From Ruminococcus sp. (GTDB lineage Bacteria; Bacillota; Clostridia; Oscillospirales; Acutalibacteraceae), in contig JAFQQF010000015.1 in NCBI GenBank assembly GCA_017411385.1, positions 1 to 64,000 of the forward strand: DNA of 64,000 nt, given 5' to 3'. A program made the translations under genes and the position numbers. Below, piece after piece: positions 1 through 8,534 of the stretch. The first letter of the stretch is position 1, and every line of letters begins with the position of its first letter. The notes under the pieces are model-generated. The model saw only the letters and a list, made by a program, of their open reading frames with translations, made no database searches and had not been told where the DNA came from.

Positions 1-26
1 AATTCTACAATTTTGAACGTATCAAT

Positions 27-71
27 TTAAAAGACGGCCTTACTCCGTTTGAAATTCGGAGTAAAGCCGCG
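27..71 (-). terminator. Rho-independent terminator downstream of tadA
   Basis: Arms at 35-47 and 57-69 pair over 13 positions with one G-U, around a 9-nt loop. On the minus strand the stem is followed by CTTTT. It lies about 105 nt past the tadA stop and would end the CPBP protease-tadA transcript. In the rest of 72-176 I see only a short CTGGA/TCCAG hairpin (around 120-135) and no gene. Confidence 0.6.
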
Positions 72-176
72 TAATTTAATGATATTCTACGATAGGGGTC
101 TTTTTTCTTTGTCTACTTTCCTGGATACTGTCCAGTAACTCTGACGGGGGTGTTTATATAGCTTTTTGCGGTTGTC

Positions 177-623
177 TTAATCTCTGATTTTCTTGAAGAA
201 GTCGGTTAGAATTTTACTGCAGGCATCTTCCATAATTCCGCCGTAGCATTCTGGGGTGTGAATGTTTTTTAGTGAAAACAGGTTTACGGCAGAGCCACAG
301 GCGCCAAAATTCAGATCAAATGCACCGAATACTACTTTTTGTATTTTAGCGTTAATAATAGCGCCTGCACACATGGGGCAGGGTTCAAGTGTTACGTAAA
401 GGTCGCAGTCGTTGAGGTTGGCTCGTTGTAGAAGCTTACTTGCTTTTTCGATAGCTATAATTTCAGCATGCCTTGTTGCTGTATTGTCTTGCAAAGTTTG
501 GTTGTGGCTTTCTGCTATAATTTTGCCGTTTCTTACAATGACACAGCCGACAGGCACTTCACCGAGTTTTGATGCTTCTTTTGCTAAAGCCAGTGCTCTT
601 TTCATATAATCGTATCTGTCCAT
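177..623 (-). CDS. tadA: tRNA-specific adenosine deaminase TadA
   Basis: This enzyme deaminates adenosine 34 in the tRNA-Arg(ACG) anticodon to inosine, which is needed to read CGC and CGA codons. The 148-residue protein has the cytidine-deaminase fold signature. The zinc ligand and proton-shuttle motif is HAEI (near residue 53), followed by the PCPMCAGA zinc motif (near residues 82-89). Length is normal for the family. The ATG follows the upstream CPBP protease stop by one base, so translation is probably coupled. A free cytidine or guanine deaminase is less likely because the whole sequence reads as TadA. Confidence 0.93.
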   Translation of the reverse strand: MDRYDYMKRALALAKEASKLGEVPVGCVIVRNGKIIAESHNQTLQDNTATRHAEIIAIEKASKLLQRANLNDCDLYVTLEPCPMCAGAIINAKIQKVVFGAFDLNFGACGSAVNLFSLKNIHTPECYGGIMEDACSKILTDFFKKIRD

Positions 624-624
624 A

Positions 625-1662
625 TTAAACCGAAAAATGAGTTGTAATCGATTCCAATAAAAGTAAGACTGTGGAAATGATTATTGTCGGGCTTGTAACA
701 AGCATTTTTGTTCTTGTTTTTCTGTCAAGAATGCCACTATAGTTTTTAGGTTTCGTAAAATTCTTATCTCTTTTTGAGAGCTTAATTACTGCTACAAGTG
801 CAATTACTGCTACACCGACTATTATGATTATTGAGAAGAAATCAATTATAGATTCATTAATGTTAAGTGTTTCTGCGTTGGTGTATAGTATGTCGCTCAG
901 TACGCTGAATCCGTTGTTTGCGGCGTGAATTATAATTGCGGGAAGCATAGAATTAGTGTAAACTACTGACCAAGCAAGCACAAGACCTACAATAAAAGTA
1001 AAGGGAATTTGAACAAAGTTTCCGTGAAAAAGTCCGAATACAGCTGAGGATACGAAGATTGCAAAGCCGTCACCATATTTTCTCATTGATGAAAGCACAG
1101 CACCTCTGAAGAGTATTTCTTCAGAAAAAGTGGGAACAATGGCGGTCGACAGAAAGTATACAAGAATTTCGATAAAGGAGTCAGATACAGGCATCTCTAT
1201 ATCGAAATTCAGATTAACTCCCAAGGAAGCGGTGATTTCTAGATAAAGACTTGTCATAATGTTTGAAATCATACAAACAGTAAAGCCTATTGCAACAACT
1301 GAAAACAGCTTTTTTGCTGAGATTTTTTTAAAAGGCAAAGCCGTAGATAAATCAATCTTGAAGAATTTAATAAATGCGAGTCCGCAAATGCCGATTGCAG
1401 CAACATTGCCCAGTCCGCTTATTATGTTGTCCGGTATGGAGTCAATGAAAGATGGTAAGGTTTTGTTTCCTGCGAAAATAGAATAAGAAATATAAACAAA
1501 CATGCTAAACAACATAAAAACAACAGTTGCTATAATTATCATAAGTCCCAGTTTGTTGCATGTGCTTCGCATTTCTTTCTTTTCGTTTTCAAATTGAATT
1601 TTCTGTGGATCTATAACAGATTCTGTTGCCACATACACAGTATCGAAATTATTAGCTTCCAT
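625..1662 (-). CDS. CPBP-family intramembrane glutamic endopeptidase
   Basis: This 345-residue polytopic membrane protein has the CPBP (CAAX protease/Abi) domain in its second half. Motif 1 is SEEILFRG, with paired glutamates and an arginine. Motif 2 is FGLFHGN with the catalytic-type histidine, and a later IIIHAANNG carries the further His and Asn. A cytosolic N-terminal tail of about 45 residues precedes the first membrane segment. In Gram-positives such proteases act in prenyl-protein processing, bacteriocin self-immunity or regulated proteolysis. The substrate cannot be told here. A GGGAGG ribosome site precedes the ATG, and it is co-transcribed with tadA. Confidence 0.85.
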   Translation of the reverse strand: MEANNFDTVYVATESVIDPQKIQFENEKKEMRSTCNKLGLMIIIATVVFMLFSMFVYISYSIFAGNKTLPSFIDSIPDNIISGLGNVAAIGICGLAFIKFFKIDLSTALPFKKISAKKLFSVVAIGFTVCMISNIMTSLYLEITASLGVNLNFDIEMPVSDSFIEILVYFLSTAIVPTFSEEILFRGAVLSSMRKYGDGFAIFVSSAVFGLFHGNFVQIPFTFIVGLVLAWSVVYTNSMLPAIIIHAANNGFSVLSDILYTNAETLNINESIIDFFSIIIIVGVAVIALVAVIKLSKRDKNFTKPKNYSGILDRKTRTKMLVTSPTIIISTVLLLLESITTHFSV

Positions 1663-1700
1663 CTTGCGCCTCCCGTATATTTATGATAGAATACATTCAG

Positions 1701-1729
1701 ATTATAGCATCTGAGTGTGATTATTTCAA
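1701..1729 (-). promoter_or_regulatory. Sigma-A-type promoter for the CPBP protease-tadA unit
   Basis: On the minus strand TTGAAA (1729-1724) is followed by a 17-nt spacer and TATAAT (1706-1701). A TGC just upstream of the -10 makes it an extended -10. It is back-to-back with the infC promoter, with about 28 bp between the two -35 boxes. Confidence 0.7.
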
Positions 1730-1757
1730 TAAGATTCGTAAATTTTGAGAAAAACTG

Positions 1758-1786
1758 TTGACAAATCATCTTTGATGGTTTATAAT
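1758..1786 (+). promoter_or_regulatory. Consensus sigma-A promoter of infC-rpmI-rplT
   Basis: A perfect TTGACA (1758-1763) and a perfect TATAAT (1781-1786) are separated by 17 bp. This fits a very strongly expressed ribosomal operon. Transcription should begin near 1793. Confidence 0.9.
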
Positions 1787-1789
1787 TTT

Positions 1790-1956
1790 TTGCGTACAAT
1801 AAAGCAAGGCATAAAGCTTTCACCTGTGGGGTGTCGTCTGCACGGGTCAATATTCAAGTTTTCTCTCACTTTGTGTGATGTGTGAATTTAGTATTGTTAT
1901 GCGGACGGAAGCTTTCTGTCCGCATTATTTTTACATCATTTTGGAGGTGCTTTAAC
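1790..1956 (+). ncRNA. infC operon 5' leader, L20-type attenuator
   Basis: An untranslated leader of about 165 nt lies between a consensus promoter and infC and contains an intrinsic terminator. In Bacillus the infC-rpmI-rplT leader is bound by L20, which causes premature termination. The same gene order and terminator position suggest the same control here. The palindrome AAAGCTTT (1813-1820) could pair with AAGCTTT in the terminator loop (1909-1915), a possible long-range contact. Assignment to the Rfam L20 leader family is from context, not from a model search. Confidence 0.65.
1899..1930 (+). terminator. Attenuator hairpin in the infC leader
   Basis: ATGCGGAC (1899-1906) pairs perfectly with GTCCGCAT (1918-1925), and a T-rich tract follows. 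It sits before the structural genes, so it acts as an attenuator rather than an operon end. Confidence 0.8.
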
Positions 1957-2484
1957 ATTAGCAAGAAAGAGAAAGAAACCCTCATTAATGAGGATATCAG
2001 ATGCGAAGAGCTCAGAGTAATCGGTTCTGATGGTGCACAGCTTGGCATTATGCCAACTGAAAATGCTCAGAAGCTTGCAGAGGAGCAGAATCTTGACCTT
2101 GTCCTTATTGCTGCACAGGCTCAGCCTCCCGTAGCAAAAATTATGGACTTTGGTAAGTATCGTTTCGAGCAGGCTAAACGTGAAAAGGAAGCCAGAAAGA
2201 ATCAGAAGGTTATCAATATCAAAGAGGTTCAGCTTTCGCTGAATATCGATACTCACGACTTTGAAACAAAGCTCAATGCTGCGATTAAATTTCTCAGCAA
2301 GGGTGATAAAGTTAAGGTTTCTATCCGCTTCCGCGGCAGAGAAATGGGTCACTCTCAGTACGGCTATGACCTGATGCAGAGATTTGCTGAAGGTTGTATG
2401 GAGGTTAGCAATATCGAAAAGCCTGCAAAGCTCGAAGGCCGTAACATGCTTATGTTCTTAGCCCCAAAACCCGTAAAATCATAA
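1957..2484 (+). CDS. infC: Translation initiation factor IF-3
   Basis: IF-3 binds the 30S subunit, prevents premature 50S joining and discriminates against non-canonical start codons. The protein opens [15 protein letters not shown] and continues into [13 protein letters not shown]. The C-terminal domain carries [14 protein letters not shown] and [13 protein letters not shown], and the length of 175 residues is normal. I place the start at ATT 1957. A strong GGAGGT (1943-1948) lies 8 nt upstream, and homologues begin exactly here. Starting at an in-frame ATG at 1882 would put the attenuator hairpin inside the coding region. An AUU start is the classic basis of IF-3 autoregulation. Confidence 0.93.
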   Translation: MSKKEKETLINEDIRCEELRVIGSDGAQLGIMPTENAQKLAEEQNLDLVLIAAQAQPPVAKIMDFGKYRFEQAKREKEARKNQKVINIKEVQLSLNIDTHDFETKLNAAIKFLSKGDKVKVSIRFRGREMGHSQYGYDLMQRFAEGCMEVSNIEKPAKLEGRNMLMFLAPKPVKS

Positions 2485-2500
2485 CAGGAGGAATATTAAA

Positions 2501-2698
2501 ATGCCTAAAATCAAAACTCACAGTGGCGCAAAGAAGCGCTTCAAGCTTTCCAAGAACGGTAAGGTTATCCGTGCTCACGCTAACAAGAGCCACATCCTTA
2601 ACAAGAAGACCACAAAGCGTAAGAGAGGTCTTCGTAAGACAGCTGTTACTGATGTAACAAATGCACGTCAGGCAAAGCGTCTGATTCCCTACAAGTAA
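2501..2698 (+). CDS. rpmI: 50S ribosomal protein L35
   Basis: This 65-residue basic protein begins [15 protein letters not shown] and contains the conserved [13 protein letters not shown] segment. It is a large-subunit protein that binds 23S rRNA. An AGGAGG site precedes the ATG. It lies between infC and rplT as in nearly all bacteria, and expression should follow the leader attenuator upstream of infC. Confidence 0.98.
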   Translation: MPKIKTHSGAKKRFKLSKNGKVIRAHANKSHILNKKTTKRKRGLRKTAVTDVTNARQAKRLIPYK

Positions 2699-2727
2699 TT
2701 AATCAAACGATTCGGAGGTAACATACA

Positions 2728-3078
2728 ATGGCAAGAGTAAAAGGCGCGATGATGACTCGCAAAAGAAGAAAAAAGGTATTAAAGCTTGCTAAGGGCTATT
2801 ATGGTGCTAAGTCAAGACATTTTAAAATGGCTAAACAGGCCGTTATGAAGTCCGGCAACTACGCTTATATCGGCAGAAAGCAGAGAAAGAGAGATTTCCG
2901 TCGTCTTTGGATTACCCGTATCTCTGCAGCTTGCAAGGCTAACGGTACAAACTATTCCACATTTATGAATGGCCTCAAGAAGGCTAACATCACTCTCAAC
3001 CGTAAGATGCTTGCTGAAATCGCAGTATCAGATGCTGCTGCTTTCACAAAGCTCGTTGAGCAGGTTGTTGCTAAATAA
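2728..3078 (+). CDS. rplT: 50S ribosomal protein L20
   Basis: L20 is an early-assembly 23S rRNA-binding protein and the likely autorepressor of this operon. The 116 residues begin [21 protein letters not shown] and include the family motif [19 protein letters not shown] site precedes the start. It is the last gene of the operon, with a strong terminator 13 nt after the stop. Confidence 0.98.
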   Translation: MARVKGAMMTRKRRKKVLKLAKGYYGAKSRHFKMAKQAVMKSGNYAYIGRKQRKRDFRRLWITRISAACKANGTNYSTFMNGLKKANITLNRKMLAEIAVSDAAAFTKLVEQVVAK

Positions 3079-3090
3079 AAATCTCGAGTT

Positions 3091-3120
3091 GCGTCTGGTT
3101 ATTAACCAGACGCACTTTTT
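3091..3120 (+). terminator. Terminator of the infC-rpmI-rplT operon
   Basis: GCGTCTGGTT (3091-3100) and AACCAGACGC (3104-3113) form a perfect 10-bp stem with a 3-nt loop, followed by ACTTTTT. Confidence 0.92.
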
Positions 3121-3165
3121 AATTCTCAAGTATATACACCTTATTTTAGAACTACAGGTGATTAA

Positions 3166-3942
3166 ATGAAAGAAATAACCAGCAAGGACAATAAGCTTAT
3201 AAAATATATTTCAAAGCTTCAGACAAGTGCAAAGTTTAGAAGGGAAGAAAAGCGCTTCGTTGCAGAAGGGCTTAGAGTTTGTGTCGAAGCGGCACTCAGC
3301 GGTGCCGATGTAGAAAGTCTTCTTGTTACAGAATATGCTCTTAATAAGCACAAAGATGATTTGAAGCCTCTTATGGATTGTGCAAAAGAAACCTATCTTA
3401 CAAGCGACAAGGCTATGTGTGCTGCATGCGATACTCAAACCCCTCAGGGTGTAATTTGTATTATAAAAACTCTTGACAATAATATTGATTTAGATACAAT
3501 TAATAATAAGTATATATTGGCGGAGAATGTTCAGGACCCCAGCAATCTCGGCACTATCCTCAGAACAGCTGATGCTCTGGGGCTTTCTGGCGTTATTATG
3601 ACTAAGGATTGCTGTGATGTTTACAGTCCAAAGGTTTGTCGCGGTGCTATGGGCGCACTTTATCGTGTACCCTTTATGATTGTTGATAATGCACCTGATT
3701 TTATAGCTGAGTTTAATAAAACAGGTGTTTCCTATGCGGCAGTTGTTCGTAATGCCGACTTGGTTACAGCTTGTGACTTTGAGGGCAACTGCCTTATTGC
3801 CATTGGTAATGAGGGCAACGGACTCACAGATGCTTGTGCAGCTGCCTGCAAAAAACGTATCACGATTCCCATGAACAGTCACGCCGAGTCCCTCAACGCC
3901 GCCATTGCGGCAGGAATTCTTATGTGGGAAATGATAAAATGA
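3166..3942 (+). CDS. TrmH/SpoU-family RNA 2'-O-methyltransferase
   Basis: This 258-residue SPOUT methyltransferase has an N-terminal substrate-binding domain (residues 1-100) and a C-terminal knotted SAM-binding domain. The three SpoU motifs are visible: NVQDPSNLGTILRTADALG, IAIGNEGNGL and IPMNSHAESLNAAIAAGI. Relatives methylate 23S rRNA or tRNA ribose, and the exact target cannot be read from sequence. Its stop overlaps the dprA start (ATGA), so it heads an operon running through topA, trmFO, plsX and rnc. An AGGTG site lies before the ATG. Confidence 0.88.
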   Translation: MKEITSKDNKLIKYISKLQTSAKFRREEKRFVAEGLRVCVEAALSGADVESLLVTEYALNKHKDDLKPLMDCAKETYLTSDKAMCAACDTQTPQGVICIIKTLDNNIDLDTINNKYILAENVQDPSNLGTILRTADALGLSGVIMTKDCCDVYSPKVCRGAMGALYRVPFMIVDNAPDFIAEFNKTGVSYAAVVRNADLVTACDFEGNCLIAIGNEGNGLTDACAAACKKRITIPMNSHAESLNAAIAAGILMWEMIK

Positions 3943-5117
3943 CAGACAGAACTCGCTATTGGATATGGCTGACTCAAGGTACAGGATATTGTAACCCCAA
4001 GCACAGGCACCTGTGCTCTGTTTATCCCGACATAAAAACACTTTATGAAGGTGGGGAAGCAGAGCTTCGATTGTGCGGTATTTTTACCGAGGGGGAGATT
4101 TCCCGTCTGCTAAAAACAGATATATCAGTTGCAGATAGGATTATTTCTCGATGTAATGAACTGGGCTATAAAATACTTTCCTTTGAGGATGAGGAATATC
4201 CGTCTTGTCTTGCCGACATTGATACTGCTCCCGCTGTTCTTTATATTCAAGGCAATTTTCCTGATTTTGATAGTATTAATTCTGTTTCCATTGTAGGTAC
4301 TCGTAAGGCAACAGTATACGGAGTCCGTACAGCCTTTGAGTTAGGTGCAAACCTTTCCGATGCAGGCTTTGCGGTTGTAAGTGGCGGTGCTTTAGGTATC
4401 GACTGTGCCGCTCACAGAGGTGTGCTTCAGCAAGGCGGAGTTACCGTTTGTGTTTTAGGCTGTGGCATTGATTATGATTACCTTAGAGAAAATAAAGGTA
4501 TGCGTCAGGCAATCACAGAAAGAGGTGCTGTGATTTCCGAGTATCCACCGGGCACACCGGCATCAAACAGAAACTTCCCACAACGTAACAGAATCATTTC
4601 AGCACTTACAAAAGGTCTTATTGTTGTAGAAGCACCCAAAGGCAGCGGTTCTATGATAACTGTAGGCTGTGCTCTCACACAAGGTAAGGATATATTTGCT
4701 GTTATGGGCAATGTAGACTCTCCTTATTCGGAGGGCTCAAACGCTCTTATTAAAGACGGAGCAGTGCCTGTAACCTCATACAGAGATGTGGCTGAGTACT
4801 ACTTAGGTGTAGGTTTTGATTATAAACCGTCACAAAAGTTTTCCGATGATGTTATATCGTCAGTTCCCACAAAGCTCAGAAATTCCACAGACCCCACTAA
4901 AAAAGACAATGCGCCTTTACCTTCCCACAAATCCGATGTTGATTTATCTGAGGAGGAAAAGGCTGTCTATTATTTGATAGGCAATACACCTATACACACA
5001 GATTCTATTGCAGAGCAGTCAGGCTTGCCTGTATACAAAGTGCTCAGAATCTTATCTGTACTTGAGATGAACAATCTTATAGAAGACATCTCAGGCAGAA
5101 ATTACGTCATAAAATAA
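3939..5117 (+). CDS. dprA: DNA-processing protein DprA (Smf)
   Basis: DprA protects incoming single-stranded DNA and loads RecA during transformation. The start is ATG 3939, which overlaps the previous stop as ATGA. Longer in-frame starts inside the upstream gene have no support. The 392-residue product has a helical N-terminal region, then a Rossmann-like core with SIVGTRKAT, VVSGGALGIDCAAHRG and the GSGSMITVGCALTQGK stretch. It ends in a winged-helix (DML1-like) domain around EEKAVYYLIGNTPIHTDSIA. No other competence genes are in the window, so competence itself is not shown. Confidence 0.93.
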   Translation: MTDRTRYWIWLTQGTGYCNPKHRHLCSVYPDIKTLYEGGEAELRLCGIFTEGEISRLLKTDISVADRIISRCNELGYKILSFEDEEYPSCLADIDTAPAVLYIQGNFPDFDSINSVSIVGTRKATVYGVRTAFELGANLSDAGFAVVSGGALGIDCAAHRGVLQQGGVTVCVLGCGIDYDYLRENKGMRQAITERGAVISEYPPGTPASNRNFPQRNRIISALTKGLIVVEAPKGSGSMITVGCALTQGKDIFAVMGNVDSPYSEGSNALIKDGAVPVTSYRDVAEYYLGVGFDYKPSQKFSDDVISSVPTKLRNSTDPTKKDNAPLPSHKSDVDLSEEEKAVYYLIGNTPIHTDSIAEQSGLPVYKVLRILSVLEMNNLIEDISGRNYVIK

Positions 5118-5133
5118 TCTTCGGAGGTATATT

Positions 5134-7209
5134 ATGTCAAATCTTGTAATCGTTGAGTCGCCGGCTAAGGCAAAAACGATAAAGAAATATCTTGGAAAAG
5201 GCTATGAAGTAGTGGCTTCAATGGGTCATGTACGCGACCTGCCTCAGGCAAGACTCAGCGTTGATATTAATAATAACTTCAATCCCAGATATGAGATTAT
5301 CAAGGGTAAAGAAAAGCTTGTGGATGAGCTTATAGCTCAGGCAAAAAAGTGCGATAAAGTATACCTCGCAACTGACCCTGACCGTGAGGGTGAGGCTATT
5401 TCGTGGCATCTTGCATACATTCTCAATCTTGACCTTGAAGATGCCAATCGCGTTGAATTCAACGAGATTACAAAATATGGTGTTGAAACAGGTATGAGCT
5501 CCCCCAGAGCCATAAACCTTGACCTTGTAAATGCACAGCAGGCAAGAAGAATTCTTGACCGCCTTGTAGGCTACAAGCTCAGTCCCTTTGTGTCTCAGAA
5601 AATCCGCCGCGGTCTTTCTGCAGGCAGAGTTCAGTCTGTAGCAGTCCGTATTATTGTTGACAGAGAAAATGAAATCCGTGCTTTCACTCCCGAGGAATAC
5701 TGGAGCATTGATGCAAAGTTCAATCCCAAGGGAAGCCGCAAAGTGTTCTCAGCATTTCTTTACGGCAATGCTGACGGCAAAATTGAGATTTCTAATAAAG
5801 AGCAGGCAGATAAAATACTTTCAGACCTTGAGGGTGCTGAATACACAGTAACTAAGGTTAAATCCGGCACAAGAAAGAAATCACCTGCACCTCCTTTTAT
5901 TACTTCTACACTTCAGCAGGAGGCTTCTCGTAAGCTTGGTTATCAGTCAAGACGTACAATGCGAATTGCACAGGAGCTTTACGAAGGTATCGACATCGAA
6001 GGAATCGGCCCCACCGGTCTTATTACTTATATGAGAACAGACTCCCTGCGTATTTCTACAGATGCTATGAATGAGGCTGCTTCATATATCAGAAACACCT
6101 TCGGCGACAATTATCTTCCTGCAAAACCCAGATACTTCAAATCCCGTTCAAATGCACAGGACGGACACGAGGCAATCAGACCTACATCCATTAACCTTAC
6201 TCCTGAAAGGGTAAAGGCTAATCTTACTACCGATCAGTATAAGCTCTATAAGCTTATCTGGGAGCGTTTTACTGCTTCACAGATGGCTGATTGCATTCAG
6301 AAGACAACACAGATTGATATCGAGGCTAACGGATATGTTTTCAAAGCTAACGGTTATCGTGTGGACTTTGATGGATTTACACAGCTTTACGTTGAGTCTA
6401 AGGATGAGGAAGAGGCAAAGGAAAGCTCACTGCCTCCCGTTGAAAAGGGTATGCCATTGAAACTCAAAGAGCTTTTGGGCAACCAGCACTTCACTCAGCC
6501 TCCTTCAAGATTTACAGAAGCATCTCTTATCAAGGCTCTTGAAGAATTCGGCATTGGCAGACCTTCCACTTATGCGGCTACAATTTCTACTATTGTTAAC
6601 CGTGAATATGTAAAGCGTGTAGGCAAGCTTCTCCATCCAACAGAGCTTGGTGAGGCAATGTCACAGCTTATGAAGGAACGCTTCCCAAAAATTGTAAATG
6701 TTAAATTTACGGCTCAGATGGAGCAGGATCTTGACACAGTTGAAAGCGGTAATGTTGAGTGGAGAGAGCTTTTAGGCGATTTTTACGCTGATTTTGAAAA
6801 GAACCTTAAAAAGGCGAAGGCAGATATGGAGGGCGTAAAAATACAGCTCAAGGAAGACGAAACCGACATTGTTTGCGAAAAATGCGGTCGTAAGATGGTT
6901 ATCAAAGTGGGTAGATTCGGCAAGTTTATTGCTTGCCCGGGATACCCCGAGTGTAAAAATGTTAAGAAGTACACTGAGAATATCGGTGTGAACTGTCCTG
7001 TTTGCGGTGCAGATGTAATTGTCCGCAAGACAAAGACAGGCAAGACCTTCTACGGCTGTGCTTCCTACCCCAACTGTAACTTTATGTCATGGAATGAGCC
7101 AACATCTGAGAAATGTCCTCAGTGCGGCGAAATCCTCTTCAAGAAAAAAGGCAAAAAGCCCACTCTGTACTGTGCTAAGGACGGATGCGGCTACGAGAAA
7201 AAACAATGA
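5134..7209 (+). CDS. topA: DNA topoisomerase I
   Basis: This type IA topoisomerase relaxes negative supercoils behind RNA polymerase and replication forks. The 691 residues start with the TOPRIM domain (LVIVESPAKAKTIKKYLG, then ATDPDREGEAISWHL with the acidic metal ligands). The catalytic tyrosine lies in TGLITYMRTDSLRIS near residue 300. Three four-cysteine zinc modules follow (CEKCGRKM.., CPVCGADV.., CPQCGEIL..). The GGAGGT site is good. The stop codon overlaps the trmFO start. Confidence 0.97.
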   Translation: MSNLVIVESPAKAKTIKKYLGKGYEVVASMGHVRDLPQARLSVDINNNFNPRYEIIKGKEKLVDELIAQAKKCDKVYLATDPDREGEAISWHLAYILNLDLEDANRVEFNEITKYGVETGMSSPRAINLDLVNAQQARRILDRLVGYKLSPFVSQKIRRGLSAGRVQSVAVRIIVDRENEIRAFTPEEYWSIDAKFNPKGSRKVFSAFLYGNADGKIEISNKEQADKILSDLEGAEYTVTKVKSGTRKKSPAPPFITSTLQQEASRKLGYQSRRTMRIAQELYEGIDIEGIGPTGLITYMRTDSLRISTDAMNEAASYIRNTFGDNYLPAKPRYFKSRSNAQDGHEAIRPTSINLTPERVKANLTTDQYKLYKLIWERFTASQMADCIQKTTQIDIEANGYVFKANGYRVDFDGFTQLYVESKDEEEAKESSLPPVEKGMPLKLKELLGNQHFTQPPSRFTEASLIKALEEFGIGRPSTYAATISTIVNREYVKRVGKLLHPTELGEAMSQLMKERFPKIVNVKFTAQMEQDLDTVESGNVEWRELLGDFYADFEKNLKKAKADMEGVKIQLKEDETDIVCEKCGRKMVIKVGRFGKFIACPGYPECKNVKKYTENIGVNCPVCGADVIVRKTKTGKTFYGCASYPNCNFMSWNEPTSEKCPQCGEILFKKKGKKPTLYCAKDGCGYEKKQ

Positions 7210-8534
7210 TAAGTACTTATGTTAATGTGGTTGGTGCAGGACTTGCAGGATGCGAAGCAGCATATCAGCTTGCAAAGCGCGGCATATCTGTTCGCCTTTA
7301 TGAGATGAAGCCTTCTAAAAAAACTCCTGCACACCATACAGATAAATTCGCTGAGCTTGTATGCTCAAATTCCTTGAAGGCTCAGCGTACATCATCAGCA
7401 GCAGGACTTCTAAAAGAAGAGATGCGCAGGCTTGACTCACTTCTGCTCAGATGTGCAGATAAATGCACAGTTCCGGCAGGAGGTGCCTTGGCAGTTGACA
7501 GAGATATTTTTGCTTCTCTTGTTACTGATGAAATCCGTTCAATGAGTAATATTGAGATTGTTTCAGAGGAAGTTTTGACTATCCCTGCAGATGCTCCTAC
7601 GATTATTGCCACAGGACCTTTAACTTCAGACTCTTTGTGCGAGGATATCATTGCACTAATGGGTACTTCGCTTTCATTCTTTGATGCGGCAGCACCTATT
7701 GTAACCGCAGAGAGCATCGACCCGGAAACCTCCTTTGCTCAGTCCAGATACGATAAAGGTGACGGTGATGATTATATCAACTGTCCCTTAAATAAAGAAG
7801 AATACGAGCTGTTCTACAAGGAGCTTGTAAATGCCGAGCGTGCACCTCTTCATGATTTTGATGTTTCAGACCCTAAGGTTTACGAAGGCTGTATGCCTAT
7901 TGAGGTTATGGCGCAAAGAGGCGAGGATACAATTCGATTCGGCCCTATGAAGCCTGTTGGACTTCGCGATCCCAGAACAGGTCATCGCCCTTGGGCTTGC
8001 CTACAGCTTCGCCGTGAAAATGCAGAGGGCTCAATGTATAACCTTGTAGGCTTTCAGACTAACCTTAAATTTCCTGAGCAGAAGAGAGTTTTCGGGCTTA
8101 TTCCTGCTCTTAGAAATGCCGAATTTGTACGATACGGTGTTATGCATCGCAACACATTCATTGACAGCCCTCGTGTACTCAATAGTGATTATTCAGCTAA
8201 GTACAGGGATGATCTCTTCTTTGCAGGTCAGCTCACAGGCGTTGAGGGCTATATGGAGTCTGCTTCATCAGGTCTTATGGCAGGTATTAATCTTGCATAT
8301 AAAGTATTAGGAAGAGATACCCTTACACTTCCTGCCGACACAATGATTGGTGCTCTGTCAAGGTATATAACAGATGAATCGGTTGTAAAATTTCAGCCCA
8401 TGGGTGCAAGCTTTGGTCTTTTGCCCGAACTTGAAAATCGTTCAAGAGATAAAAAAATCCGCGGTGAGCAGTATGCACAGCGTGCACTGTCTTCACTTGA
8501 AAACTTCAAAGCAGAAAGGATGATTAAGGTATGA
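7206..8534 (+). CDS. trmFO: Methylenetetrahydrofolate-tRNA-(uracil-5-)-methyltransferase TrmFO
   Basis: This FAD- and folate-dependent enzyme makes m5U54 in the T-loop of tRNA. The 442-residue protein starts at ATG 7206, overlapping the topA stop as ATGA. An N-terminal dinucleotide-binding motif, VVGAGLAGCEAAYQLAKRG, begins within 10 residues of that start. Further family signatures are FAELVCSNSLKA, PRTGHRPWACLQLRRENAEG and FAGQLTGVEGYMESASSG. topA-trmFO adjacency is common in Firmicutes. Confidence 0.96.
   Translation: MISTYVNVVGAGLAGCEAAYQLAKRGISVRLYEMKPSKKTPAHHTDKFAELVCSNSLKAQRTSSAAGLLKEEMRRLDSLLLRCADKCTVPAGGALAVDRDIFASLVTDEIRSMSNIEIVSEEVLTIPADAPTIIATGPLTSDSLCEDIIALMGTSLSFFDAAAPIVTAESIDPETSFAQSRYDKGDGDDYINCPLNKEEYELFYKELVNAERAPLHDFDVSDPKVYEGCMPIEVMAQRGEDTIRFGPMKPVGLRDPRTGHRPWACLQLRRENAEGSMYNLVGFQTNLKFPEQKRVFGLIPALRNAEFVRYGVMHRNTFIDSPRVLNSDYSAKYRDDLFFAGQLTGVEGYMESASSGLMAGINLAYKVLGRDTLTLPADTMIGALSRYITDESVVKFQPMGASFGLLPELENRSRDKKIRGEQYAQRALSSLENFKAERMIKV

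Noticed and set aside
1-176. Possible small SRP RNA next to tadA, as in Bacillus
   Set aside because: Neither strand contains the conserved GGTCCGGAAGGAAGCAGC-like core. Only a terminator and one short hairpin are present.
1882-1956. Extended infC start at ATG 1882
   Set aside because: It would translate through the attenuator hairpin and add 25 residues unlike any IF-3. ATT 1957 has the ribosome site and matches the family start.
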